In this document: positions 1-8,813 of the stretch, piece by piece
Numbering within the stretch: position 1 is the stretch's first letter
Layout of the letters: each line of letters begins with the position of its first letter
Source of the DNA: Chara braunii
Taxonomy: Eukaryota; Streptophyta; Charophyceae; Charales; Characeae
DNA: 25,225 nt
Direction: 5' to 3'
Assembly (NCBI GenBank): GCA_003427395.1
Contig: BFEA01000046.1
Coordinates: 3,513,232 to 3,538,456 of the forward strand
The notes under the pieces: model-generated
Seen by the model: only the letters and a program-made list of their open reading frames with translations
The model's database searches: none
What the model was told of the DNA's origin: nothing
Position numbers and translations under genes: made by a program

Positions 1-88
1 CTGAAATCCAGGGCTTACAGGCCCCATGTCGGTTCAGCCCGAAAGCCTGAATTCCAGGGCCTATCCCTGTGTCATTTCAGACTAAAAA
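1..88 (+). repeat. U3 subrepeats of about 45 bp, two units
   Basis: Two imperfect units (about 1-45 and 46-88) share the pattern CTGAA..CCAGGGC..TA, then TGTC..TTCAG. They match the subrepeat array at 11055-11186 in the other family-1 LTR. Short tandem units in U3 often act as enhancer modules in LTR retrotransposons; that role is inferred here. Confidence 0.6.
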
Positions 89-1229
89 TGGCAACAGCCT
101 TTTTAGCCTGAAACGAAGGGCCATTTTCGGTCGTTCATCAGAACGACCGGCCCTGAAACTCAGGCACCGAACCAGGGTTTCGGGAACAGACTATTATTAG
201 TCTGTTTCCCACGCCAGCCTCAAAAGGCTGCTGCACGCCAGCCCCTGGCACACTTCGGCATTGGCAAGAGCTGCCTCCTTGGCCTGACTCGCCCTCCAGT
301 AGTCAGGAGGCAGGCCGAGGTAGTACATAGGACTTCCTAGGCACTTCCGATCGAGGCAGTCGGCAGTTGTAGTCTTCAGGATTCGGGAGCAGCACTCTGG
401 AGGGAGCGCTGCAGTGTAGTAGTAGTAGNGTTAGCTTGTAGTCTTCAGCGCTGGGCGCAGTAGGTAGTTGTAGTCTCCGGCGCTGGGCGCCATAGCTAGG
501 TAGTGCTAGAGAGAGAGAGAGAGCTTGGGCGGAGGCCAGAGGTACCTACCTGCAGCGCCGTTGCTCCAGCTTCGTCTTCGAGGTACCTGCAGCACAGCGC
601 CAACATCACAGGTTAGTATCTGGTTCATAACAGTGAGAGAGAGAGAGTTCTTCTTCTTCCTCTTCTCAGTCCACCATCTTCTTCTCTCCCTCTCAACTTC
701 TGACTTCCCTGCATCTGCAGACTACGAGAGAAGAGGGACAAAGCTTGGTGACATTCGGATCCAGACTCGACTTTGGGACTTCAGACATGGCAACGAGGGA
801 TGATTTGGGATTGGTGACAAAGGCTTGGTGTTGACGACATTCCCATCTCTTTCCCTCCTTTCGTCTGATCCCTTCCTCTTCGTCTGTGTATGTCTGGACC
901 TGGCGCTTTCTTCCTGGGTACAGCGCCAGACTCCTTCACACCTGGTGATGGGTACGATGCATGTTTGGTCTGAGTTCAAACATCGATTGGACTAGTTATT
1001 AGTATCCTAGCATTCTGCTTCGCTACTTTGTACCTACGTGAGTGAGGTCAGTCCCTGTCAGGTCAGTCTTTGTATCTAAGTCTTCCCTGCGCTTTTCAGC
1101 ACCTTTTGTATGTATGAGAACGCACATTGTCTGTCGAGATTCTACTCGCACTACATTGTCCATTCAGTCCTTTTCATCACATTGGAGTTCCTCGGTTATT
1201 ACGAACATCACATATCTGTGCATGTAACA
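1..1229 (+). repeat. 5' LTR of element A (family 1), missing its first ~64 bp
   Basis: The stretch aligns along its length with the complete LTR at 11032-12328, roughly four bases in five by eye. Its first base corresponds to about 11096, so the opening of the LTR lies outside the window. It ends CATGTAACA, the inverted complement of the TGTTACATG that opens the other LTR, and two bases later comes a primer-binding site; this fixes the 3' edge at 1229. LTRs carry promoter, polyadenylation and integration signals. Unlike the other copy, this one has no TATA box at the expected place (about 285-300). One undetermined base sits at 429. The divergence from the 11032 LTR says the two do not come from one recent insertion. 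Confidence 0.9.
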
Positions 1230-1231
1230 GT

Positions 1232-1243
1232 TGGTATCGGAGC
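1232..1243 (+). promoter_or_regulatory. Primer-binding site of element A
   Basis: TGGTATCGGAGC begins two bases after the LTR end. It matches the classic plant PBS TGGTATCAGAGC (complement of the initiator-Met tRNA 3' end) except for one A-to-G change. A tRNA would prime minus-strand DNA synthesis here. The same variant is at 5744-5755 and 25077-25088 on the other strand. Confidence 0.88.
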
Positions 1244-1335
1244 TTTGCACGTGAATCAGGACAACCTGATCTAACACGTGCGTGGGGACTAATTAGCTAG
1301 TTAGTCTTTATTGATTGATTAGAACACAATAGTTA

Positions 1336-1880
1336 GAACCCAAAATCACGATTTTGACCTTACTACCGAAAATCGATTTTTTTTTCCTTTTCTTGGATTT
1401 TATTTTCTCGCTATTCTGCTGTGGAAAATCGCAATATCGCAACATCTGAAATTCCCATTTTTTCTTTTTCTGAAAATTCAAAATTTCGCTGTTGAAAATC
1501 CGGAATAATTTTCTTTTCGAAAATTTCGATTTCCTGTTGCATTTCCCGTTACTTAGAAATTCGGAATATTTTCTTTTCTGAAATTCGTTTTTCTGAAAAC
1601 GGTACGGGAAATACCTCCTGCGGTATTATTCTTCAAACTGCGAATATTCTCATCGGAATAAATCCGAATACTTGTCATTTCTGTTCGGATTTTTTTTCGC
1701 AGTTCTGGGATTCTGTAGTTCAGTCTATAAATCATTGGCAGTCTAAAGTCGAAATTTTTTTCTCTTTCAGTGATCATTTCGCACTTCACGGGAGGTTGGG
1801 GGACCTAACGAACTTGCAAAAATCGGGATTTTTATGTTTCTCGAAATTTTTTTTTGCAAAGTTTGAACTTTTCTGTTTTG
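1336..1880 (+). other. AT-rich untranslated leader of element A
   Basis: About 540 bp of T-rich sequence between the primer-binding site and gag, in sharp contrast to the GC-balanced coding part. It has no long plus-strand ORF. Degenerate internal repeats are visible: CGGAATA(A)TTTTCTTTT starts near 1502 and again near 1561, about 60 bp apart, with TTTCGAAAATTTCGATTTCC-like blocks between. The same leader with the same block order is at 6708-7245 in element B, so it belongs to the family. A packaging or translation role is possible but not shown. Confidence 0.75.
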
Positions 1881-2013
1881 ATTAGTGGCTCCTTATCTAA
1901 GTGTGAGTTGGGCGATTATCCCACCCACCCCTCCCCACCTATGTTGTTGCCATCTCTCGCCTTTCTGTTTCTGTTTGTATCCGGGTACCCCCTGCGGTGG
2001 CATTGGTAAGTTG

Positions 2014-2050
2014 CCACGTCAGCAGGCCACGTCAGCAGACCACGTCAGGC
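2014..2050 (+). repeat. 13-bp minisatellite, three units (element A)
   Basis: Three units of the form CCACGTCAGCAGG lie just upstream of gag. Element B has nine units at the same place (7351-7466). Each unit contains TGACG on the reverse strand. Confidence 0.8.
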
Positions 2051-3185
2051 GGAGATCCTTGGTCTCGACAGCTCGCTGGCTCACGTCCAAGACCGCCTTC
2101 AGCGGTTGGAGCAGCGACCAGTCGCCGCCGCTGACGCAAGCTCTTCCAATACTGCCGACCGTCTCAATGCATTGGAGATGCACGTCGGTTCCCTCCAGGA
2201 CGGCGCACAGTTACAGCACACCGCGACGCAACAGTTGCAGCAGCCGGTCTGTACCACCGCCAATACCTCGAGTACGGAGCCGCGCGAGACAACTCCAAAG
2301 TTTGACGGGCAGGAGATCTTCTGCGACTCAATGAAGACAGATCCGATTCCATGGTTCCGCAAGTTCGAGCTCACGCTGCAGCTGTCCAACGTCAAAGAAC
2401 ACAAGCACCACGCATACTTGTCGTCTCGTTCAGGGGGCGCATGCGAGGCTTGGTTGGACAACCTCTTGTCCAAATACGGAGTGGTAGCGGCCGACTTGCA
2501 CACCAAGATCAGTTGGGATGATCTGAAGGCGGCGTGGCACAAGCGGTTCCAGGTAGAGCCGCCAGAGATCAAAGCCATGGACAAGCTCATGGTCTTCGAA
2601 CAAGGCACGCTGCCGAGTACGGACTGGATCGCCGACTACCAACGCTTTACGTCAGTCCCAGACANCCAGATGGGCTTCAAGGCCATCCGCCATTACTTCA
2701 TCTCAAGGTCATGTCCGGCATTAAGCAATGCCCTGACTCATGTCGAGGACACCTTGACGACGACGGCGGAGTTGTTCGACAAGGCTGAGTAGATAATAAT
2801 CACGAACAAGGAGGCCAAGAACCTCCGTTCATCTGCGTCAGGCCCGAGCAGGGACCATCATCGGCCAAGAGTGGCCGTGGTCGCAGCGGCAACGCCATTG
2901 GACCAAATCAGCGAGGCTGTGTTTGCCAGTGAAGGGGACAGATTCGCAGTCGCCCAGGAAGGTGGCCGCCCCGGCAGAGGCCGAGGACGCGGCAAGACCA
3001 AGACACACACCGCATCTAGCCCCGGGCCCGGTGCAGCAGCTCAGACAGGCCCATGGACCCAATTTGGCATCTCCGAGTCCACATTCAAGGCGCGCTAGAG
3101 ATTCCACTATTGCCTTTGGTGCAACAGCGATCTTCATCAGACCCAAGGTTGCCCATTGAAAGGCAAGGGCAAACAGGGAAACTGA
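2046..3185 (+). pseudogene. gag: gag pseudogene of element A (capsid plus zinc knuckle)
   Basis: Gag forms the virus-like particle and packages the RNA. One frame runs from the minisatellite to the stop at 3183-3185. It holds a short helical stretch (HVQDRLQRLEQR), a capsid region (around 2290-2770, with FRKFELTLQL and SWDDLKAAWHKRF) resembling the retrotransposon Gag family, a basic Gly/Arg-rich stretch near 2965-2995 (RGRGRGK) and a CCHC zinc knuckle CLWCNSDLHQTQGC at about 3113-3154. Two in-frame TAG codons break it, at 2790-2792 and at about 3096-3098; element B reads through at both places. No in-frame ATG is visible: the coiled-coil N-terminus present in B (7482 onward) is deleted here. 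One base is undetermined (2665). The frame ends directly after GGGAAAC, see the separate entry. Confidence 0.85.
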
Positions 3186-3216
3186 GCACCGCCGAGAGTG
3201 ACTCGACGACACTCTC
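3176..3216 (+). promoter_or_regulatory. Predicted -1 ribosomal frameshift site, gag/pol of element A
   Basis: G_GGA_AAC (3176-3182) lies in the gag frame as X_XXY_YYZ and touches the gag stop TGA (3183-3185). The pol frame is the -1 frame (codon GGG at 3176) and is already open here, running on to about 3490. After an 11-nt spacer a perfect 7-bp hairpin follows: GAGAGTG (3194-3200), 9-nt loop, CACTCTC (3210-3216). A slippery heptamer with a hairpin downstream is the standard layout for programmed -1 frameshifting; the activity is inferred. Confidence 0.7.
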
Positions 3217-4255
3217 AACGCCTCCGAAACCGGTTTCTTCGCGAGTAACCGGCCTTCATTCCGAGGCGCACGCGGAAGTCGATAGTCCTCCTCTTCTACT
3301 TTCTTTCGAGGACTATGCTGCCCGACTCATTCCTATGCTGGGTACTCAAGCTCAAGGACAAGGAGTGTGTGCGGTTTCTTCTCTGTCCGGCAACGGCGAC
3401 ATATTGTCTTCAAGTGGTTCATCACGGGATTCGGCGCGCGAGTTCAACATAGAGGCATTGGACCCGCTCACGTCAGAGGACTTTGCATGGCTTCTCTCCC
3501 GACCACAGGCCGCTTACCGGGACCGCAATGCGCAGCACTTAGTGCCAATCTTCACACTTACGTATCCTTCTATGCACCACCAACTTCGCCGACGGATGAC
3601 GAAGTCGCGGTGGGGGACATCCTGGCCTATACTACCAAGGTGGCCCGCATTCAGGTTGGGCAAGCGTCCTGCAGCGCTTCGCTGGATAGCGGCACGTCTC
3701 GCAACTTCATGAGCCAATCCTTCATGCAAAGGGCTGGCCTTGGCGCACAATTTTGGAGGAAGGCAAACCCGATGGCGATCAAGTTGGCGGATGGAAAGAC
3801 GCAACAACTTCTCGACCGTTACATCGAGGCCGTACCGGTCTACTTCGCACCTCATGCATGCGAACCGGTGACATTCGATATTCTCGACACGGACTTCGAC
3901 ATCATTCAGGGAATGCCTTGGCTTGCAAGTGCGGATCACACGGTCAACTTCCATCGGCGGACTCTTAGCGTTCGCGACGCCTTCGGCGCGNAAGTGGCGT
4001 GTACTATTCCTCTACCGCACTCTTCGATCCGGTGCCAAGTGGTGACGGCCAAATCATTCCGGGCGACTTGCGCTTACGAGCAGCCCGAGGAGACCGGCCT
4101 ATGTTTCCTACGGACCGTCGCGGTAGCCGACTCTTCACCCACGGACTTGTCTTCGGACCCCCGTGTGGTGCGGTTGCTGGACGAGTTCGCCGACATCTTC
4201 GAGTCACCTACCGGTGTGGTGCCCGATCGGCCGATCTCTCACGAAATCATTCTTG
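3186..4255 (+). pseudogene. pol: protease region of pol, element A (broken)
   Basis: Retropepsin-type aspartic protease that would cut the Gag-Pol polyprotein. The pol frame opens in -1 relative to gag and runs to about 3490, where the frame changes: a base present in element B (near 9120) is missing here. The second segment then reads to about 4413. The active-site motif is LDSGTSRNF at about 3684-3710, followed by a flap region and a conserved GMPWLAS block at about 3910-3930. Compared with element B, about 51 bp just before the active site are missing. One undetermined base is at 3991. The segment joins directly to the RT linker (SHEIILEAG), as is usual for Ty3/gypsy pol. Confidence 0.82.
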
Positions 4256-5217
4256 AGGCCGGTGCCGTGCCGCCGAAAGGTTGCATCTATCGGATGAGCG
4301 AGGAGGAGCTTGAGGTCCTCCGCGCACAACTCGACGATTTGTTGGCCAAGGGCTGGATCCGCCCGAGCAACTCCCCATATGGAGCACCAGTTCTCTTCGT
4401 CAGGAAGAAGAACAAATCTACGATTGTGTATCGACTACCGCAAGCTCAACGCGCAAACCGTCAAGAATGCGGGGCCTCTTCCTCGCATCGACGATCTTCT
4501 TGAGCGACTGGGCGGCGCAAAGTATTTTTCAAAGTTGGATTTGAAATCGGGATATCATCAAATCTCGATCCAGCCGAACGATCGCTACAAAACCGCATTC
4601 AAGACGCGGTACGGGCATTTTGAGTGGGTGGTCATACCTTTTGGCCTCACCAACGGCCCGACGACCTTTCAGGCGGCGATGACCAATGAGTTTCGTGCAA
4701 TGTTGGACCGGTTCGTGCTGGTTTACTTAGACGATATTCTCGTCTATAGACGGTCATTGGAGGATCATCTTGGGCATCTTCGACGAGTGTTGGAGACGCT
4801 CCGCCGCGCCAAGTACAAGACCAACCGCGACAAGTGTGAATTTGTCCGGCAAGAGCTGGAATACTTGGGCCATTTTGTCACACCGGAGGGCATCAGTCCG
4901 CTATCGAACAAGATTCAGGCCGTCCAGGAGTGGCCGGAGCCTCGGAACGTCACGGATGTCCGCTCGTTCCTCGGTCTTACCGGCTACCATCAGCACTTCA
5001 TCGAAGGCTACTCGAAGATCGCGTCCCACTTGAACAAGCTTCAGTGCGAGGATCGACCGTTTGACTTCGGAGAGGAGGCGCGGGGATCATTCTTCGCTCT
5101 CAAAGTCGCGCTATTGTCTGCGGAGGTCTTGCGGATATACAACCCGCTCGCGCCTACACGCGTCACTACGGATGCGTCAAGCTACGGCATTGGTGCAGTC
5201 CTCGCTCTACTCCCGAT
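4256..5217 (+). pseudogene. pol: reverse transcriptase and start of RNase H, element A (broken, truncated)
   Basis: RT copies the element RNA into DNA. The domain opens with IYRMSEEELEVL (about 4285) and runs through [37 protein letters not shown] (first catalytic Asp) and VYLDDILV (YLDD at 4724-4735, the two other catalytic Asp). A frameshift near 4413, inside KKNKS, separates the fingers from the palm. The connection domain follows (DVRSFLGLTGY). RNase H begins with VTTDASSYGIGAVL, whose Asp (5171-5173) is its first catalytic residue, and then stops: from about 5207-5218 the sequence is the opposite-strand leader of element C. The rest of RNase H and all of integrase are missing. Confidence 0.9.
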
Positions 5218-5743
5218 GGGTTGGCATGGTGACCGTGACCCAGTGCTTCGTCCAGGGCCCTTCAGATAGCACCGCCCTCTCCTTCCAGATGCTCTACGTC
5301 AAGATTGACGACTCTCAAGGTTGAGCGCACACGACTCCTCACATGAGAGGACTTTCAAGACAGAACACACATCCTCACAGTAGTCGAAGAGGGTAGATAA
5401 GGTTAGGTGCAACGTACCTCAAAATAGCTGCCCCCAACCACGAATATTCTCACCAGATGACCCGATGTTGATTGTGATGACCAATCGCTGCTTCGGCACA
5501 ACCAACATTGCACAACTGTTCCACTTCAACATCAATCACACACCGGATAGTTCTCATCACACTGCGAACACCCAATAATCACCGCATTAGCCTTCGTGGT
5601 GAACCCCTCTCCACCTGGGTCGCCTACTTACCTTTGCCCTCCTCAGTACACACATCCCACGGTACAGTCGCTCACTGTACACACCGCGTGCATGTACCCG
5701 CATGAGGCAGAAGATAAGCGCCACATTAGCGCACCGAACCACA
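5218..5743 (-). other. Truncated untranslated leader of element C
   Basis: Read on the minus strand, this is the stretch following the primer-binding site at 5744-5755. It aligns with the leader of element D (24569-25076) over its whole length, with indels. The best block is 5218-5267, about 48 bp with one mismatch and one indel against 24569-24620. No gag of C remains: at its inner end the sequence jumps into the RNase H of element A. I see no coding sequence. Confidence 0.75.
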
Positions 5744-5755
5744 GCTCCGATACCA
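5744..5755 (-). promoter_or_regulatory. Primer-binding site of element C
   Basis: GCTCCGATACCA on the plus strand is TGGTATCGGAGC on the minus strand, the same site as in A and D. It is three bases from the LTR edge at 5759, the same spacing as in D. This shows that 5759-6695 is a 5' LTR in minus orientation. Confidence 0.85.
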
Positions 5756-5758
5756 AAT

Positions 5759-6695
5759 TGCAAGGAAGATGAGCAATAGCGAACTTCAGAAATCAAACAG
5801 CATCATACGCATGAGACCAGATAGTCGTGACCTCGAACCAATAGCAGAATTGCATCACAAGTTTCACCAAATAAGAGCACACCAAAAGCTCATAATTGAC
5901 AATGCTGGAATAGTCTCATCATCATCAACGAAGAACCAATGTTGATATCCTATTTGGCGCTCGACGCCCAGACTACAGATGGCAGATCCTATCTAGCCTA
6001 CTCTACAATACCGTTGATGACGTCAACAGCTCCCAGAAGTACGAGCAGATCTCGGACAATGCGGTACACTTCAAGCACCATATATGCCTCTCGTATCACT
6101 CACAACCTCGTTCCCCAACTCACAGATGCCACATGCACCCAAGGACCACCATGCGCCCCATCCATCATACAGCAGCGCAGCCCGGCTATGGCTGCCTGCT
6201 CCTTCCAGCTCGCCCGTGAGCGCGTGAGCCTGGCAGGCTATAGCGCAACAGCGCTTGCGCACAAAGCAGCCAGTGCCTGGACGTCCAATGCATCGGCTGG
6301 CCCTTTCCTAAATGGAAGTGGCCAGCCTGCTTGAGTGCAGCCTGGCTGCGCTGGGTCCCTGCCCAAAAGCTTCTGGTAGGCCCAGGGAGGTTGAGCCTCA
6401 GACCAAACGAATCAGGCCCACGGCCACCGGCAATTACCCGTGTCCAACTGACCGTTGTCTGAATTGGGCCTATGTTGCATATCTCGCCCAGGGCCTGATT
6501 TAGATACGGTCGATAAAGGACGCCAGGGCCTGGGCGCCTTCAACCAACTGGCGCTGCGCAACTGCCTGAATTTTCCCCAGTTGCGAAGCAGTCATAAATG
6601 GGCCTCTTGTCGTCTATCGGGCCCGCCTTCACTTAGGGCGGCCGACCCGTTGCAAATAGGGGCCCAGTAGGGCTTATCGAGGCCTATGTCTCGCA
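5759..6695 (-). repeat. 5' LTR of element C
   Basis: About 937 bp, opening TGCAAGG and closing CTCGCA on the plus strand, which matches the edges of element D's LTR (17171-18203). The two LTRs share scattered blocks: a block near 5982 like 17370-17390 (GGCGCTC.ACGCCCA), CAACCAACTGGCGC near 6543, and GCCCGCCTTCACTTAGGGCGG near 6621, followed by a GGCC-rich end. Overall divergence is large, so C is a sister subfamily of D and not the same recent burst. The sequence just outside (6696 on) is element B, so C apparently landed inside B's leader. The other LTR of C is absent. Confidence 0.78.
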
Positions 6696-6707
6696 CGAGC
6701 ATACCAA

Positions 6708-7245
6708 TTAGCCCCCAAAATCACGATTTTGACCTCACTGCCAAAAATCAAAAATTTTTTCTATTCTTGGATTTCGTTTTCCCGCTATTTCTGTTGTAAA
6801 AAAAAAAAAAATCGCAATAGCGCAACATTTTAAATTTCCGTTTCCGTTTTTCTTCTAAAAATTCAAAATTTCGTTGTTGGAAATTCGAAATATCTTTCTT
6901 TTCGAAAATTTCGATTTCCTTTTGCAATTTCCCGTTATTTGGAAATCCAAAACATTTTTTTCGAAATTCGTTTTTTCGAAAATGGTACGGGAAATCCCTC
7001 TTGCAGTTATCATTTTCCAAACTGCGCGTACTCTCATCTGAGTAATTCCAAATATTTTTTTTGTATTTTCGGCATTCTTTTATCGGATAATCATTTGCAG
7101 TCTGAAAGTTCGAAAAAAAAATTCCTCATTGGTAATTTCGCACTTCAGGGGGAATTGAGAGGCCTACTGAACTTGCAAACGAGTATTTTTTATTTTTTTT
7201 CTCTCCAATTTTTTTTGCAAAGTTCAAAACTTTTCTTTTTGATTA
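6708..7245 (+). other. AT-rich leader of element B
   Basis: The block starting CCCAAAATCACGATTTTGACC and the T-rich stretch after it align with 1336-1880 of element A, including CTCTTGCAGTTAT/CTCCTGCGGTATT-type blocks and the end GATTAGTGGCTCCTTATCT. A poly-A run sits near 6800-6811. No gene. B's own LTR and primer-binding site should lie just upstream but are not there; element C is there instead. Confidence 0.75.
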
Positions 7246-7350
7246 GTGGCTCCTTATCTGGGCGATCAACCCACCCCTCCCCACCTACGTTGTTGCCCCC
7301 TCTGGTCTTCTCTATCTCCGGGTACCCCCTGCGGCGGCATTGGTGATTTG

Positions 7351-7466
7351 CCACGTCAGCAAGCCACGTCAGCAGGCCTCGTCAGCAGGACACGTCAACA
7401 GGACACGCCAACAGGACACATCAACAGGATACGTCAGCAGACACGTCATCTTGCCAAGTCAGCAGT
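7351..7466 (+). repeat. 13-bp minisatellite, nine units (element B)
   Basis: Nine consecutive units, eight of 13 bp and one of 12 bp (7429-7440). Typical forms are CCACGTCAGCAGG and ACACGTCAACAGG. The unit length is not a multiple of three, so it is unlikely to be selected as protein. Element A has only three units. It lies directly before the gag start at 7482. Confidence 0.88.
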
Positions 7467-7481
7467 CCTCTGGCCTGGTCT

Positions 7482-8813
7482 ATGCTCACGCGCTTACAAA
7501 CAGTCGGCATAAATCAAAAGTCCGGGGGAACGGCCGAGGCCTATCAGGCCCGGATGCTGGCTTTGATTACCGAAGCCAGGAAACGGGCCGATGAGGTAGC
7601 AGCCGCGGAGAAGAAGAAGGCAGAGGACACTGAGAAGGCACGCCTGTTGGCAATCGAACAGCAGAGCCAGCAAGACGAGGCAGCAGCAAAGGCTGCCAAC
7701 GAAGAACGAAGTCAACGACGCGAGAAGATATTCAACGGAGAGCGAGCCTTGCTCACAATGGCAGCGGACTGGCGCGCCGAGGCCGAGAATGGTAAGATGG
7801 AAGAGAGTGAAAGCAAGATCGCTCTACTCCTCTCCCATTTCACGGTCTCCTCGCAACGTGCATTGCACAGCAGGAGGACATCCACAGCCTCGACAATGCG
7901 GTTCAGATGCACAACCAGGCGTTTGATCAAGTCAACACCCGCCTCCAGCAGCTGGAGCAACGTCCCGTCACCGTCCCCAGTGCCAGCTCCTCCAACACCT
8001 CTGATTGCAGCTACACCATGTCAGCGAGGACGAGCATCACCCGTACTTGTACTCCCGGTCCAGGGGCGTGCCAAGCATGGTTTGGACGATCTCTTGTCCA
8101 AGTACGGGGTGGTAGCTGCCGACTTGTACACCAAGATCAGCTGGGATGATCTAAAGGCGGCGTGGCATAAGCGGTTCCAAGCCGAGCCGCCGGAGATCAA
8201 GGCAATGGGCAAATTGCTGACCTTCGAACAAGGCATGCTACCGAGTGTTGACTGGATTGCCGAGTACCAACGCTTGGCATCCGTCCCAGACATTCAAATG
8301 GGCTTCAAGGCCGTCAAACACTACTTCATCACAAGGTCGTGTCCGGCATTGGGCAACGCCTTGACTCACGTCGAGGACACCCTGACGACAGCGACATAGC
8401 TTTTTGACAAGGCTTCGCAGATCATTGTCATGAACAAGGAGGCCAAGAACCTCAACCGTTCGTCTGAGACAGGCCCGAGCAGAGATCACCATCGGCCGAA
8501 AGTGGCCATGGTCGAGGTGGCAATGCCAACCGACCCTTCTAGCGAGGTCGTGTCTGCCAATGTAGGGGACAGACTCGCAGCCGCTCGGGATGGTGGCCGC
8601 CCTGGCAAAGGCCGAGGACGCGGCAAGAGGACGACAAACACCGCCTCTATCCCCGAGCCTGGCGCAGCAGCTCCAGCCCCATGGTCCCACTACGGTCTCT
8701 CCGAACGTGCGTACAAGCTACGCACGAGATTTTGCTATTGCCTGTGGTGTAACAATGATCTCCACAAAAAAGTGGGTTGCTCGTCGAAAGGCAAGGGCAA
8801 GTCGGGAAACTGA
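7482..8813 (+). pseudogene. gag: gag pseudogene of element B
   Basis: Gag builds the particle. The start ATG at 7482 opens a Lys/Glu/Ala-rich helix predicted to be a coiled coil (ARKRADEVAAAEKKKAED, to about 7730), a part that element A has lost. Near 7840 the frame shifts; the continuing frame carries MHNQAFDQVNTRLQQLEQRP (from 7907), matching A. About 85 codons of the capsid start present in A are missing near 8015-8035. One extra T near 8088 shifts the frame again before DDLLSKYGVVAADL. A TAG at 8397-8399 ends the capsid stretch, and the C-terminal part reads from 8430 in another frame, with RGRGKRTT and a CCHC knuckle CLWCNNDLHKKVGC at about 8741-8782. The end is GGGAAAC plus TGA. Confidence 0.83.
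8804..8813 (+). promoter_or_regulatory. Predicted -1 frameshift heptamer, gag/pol of element B
   Basis: G_GGA_AAC (8804-8810) is in the gag frame and is followed at once by TGA (8811-8813), exactly as in element A. The -1 frame is open for about 35 codons, and B has since gained two 2-nt deletions further on (near 8900 and 8988) that break it. The hairpin seen in A is weaker here: four pairs, a mismatch, then G-T pairs. Confidence 0.62.

Noticed and set aside
525-1227. Short frames on both strands inside the LTR at 1-1229
   Set aside because: They lie in a non-coding LTR, are not kept in the copy at 11032-12328, and show no domain.
1885-2334. Frame before gag in A, similar to 7246-7512 in B
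   Set aside because: The shared residues follow from nucleotide conservation of the leader. The frame starts at GTG, runs through a 13-bp repeat that shifts phase, and overlaps gag in another frame.
7351-7466. CRISPR-like array
   Set aside because: Units are contiguous with no spacers and only 13 bp long; it is a minisatellite.
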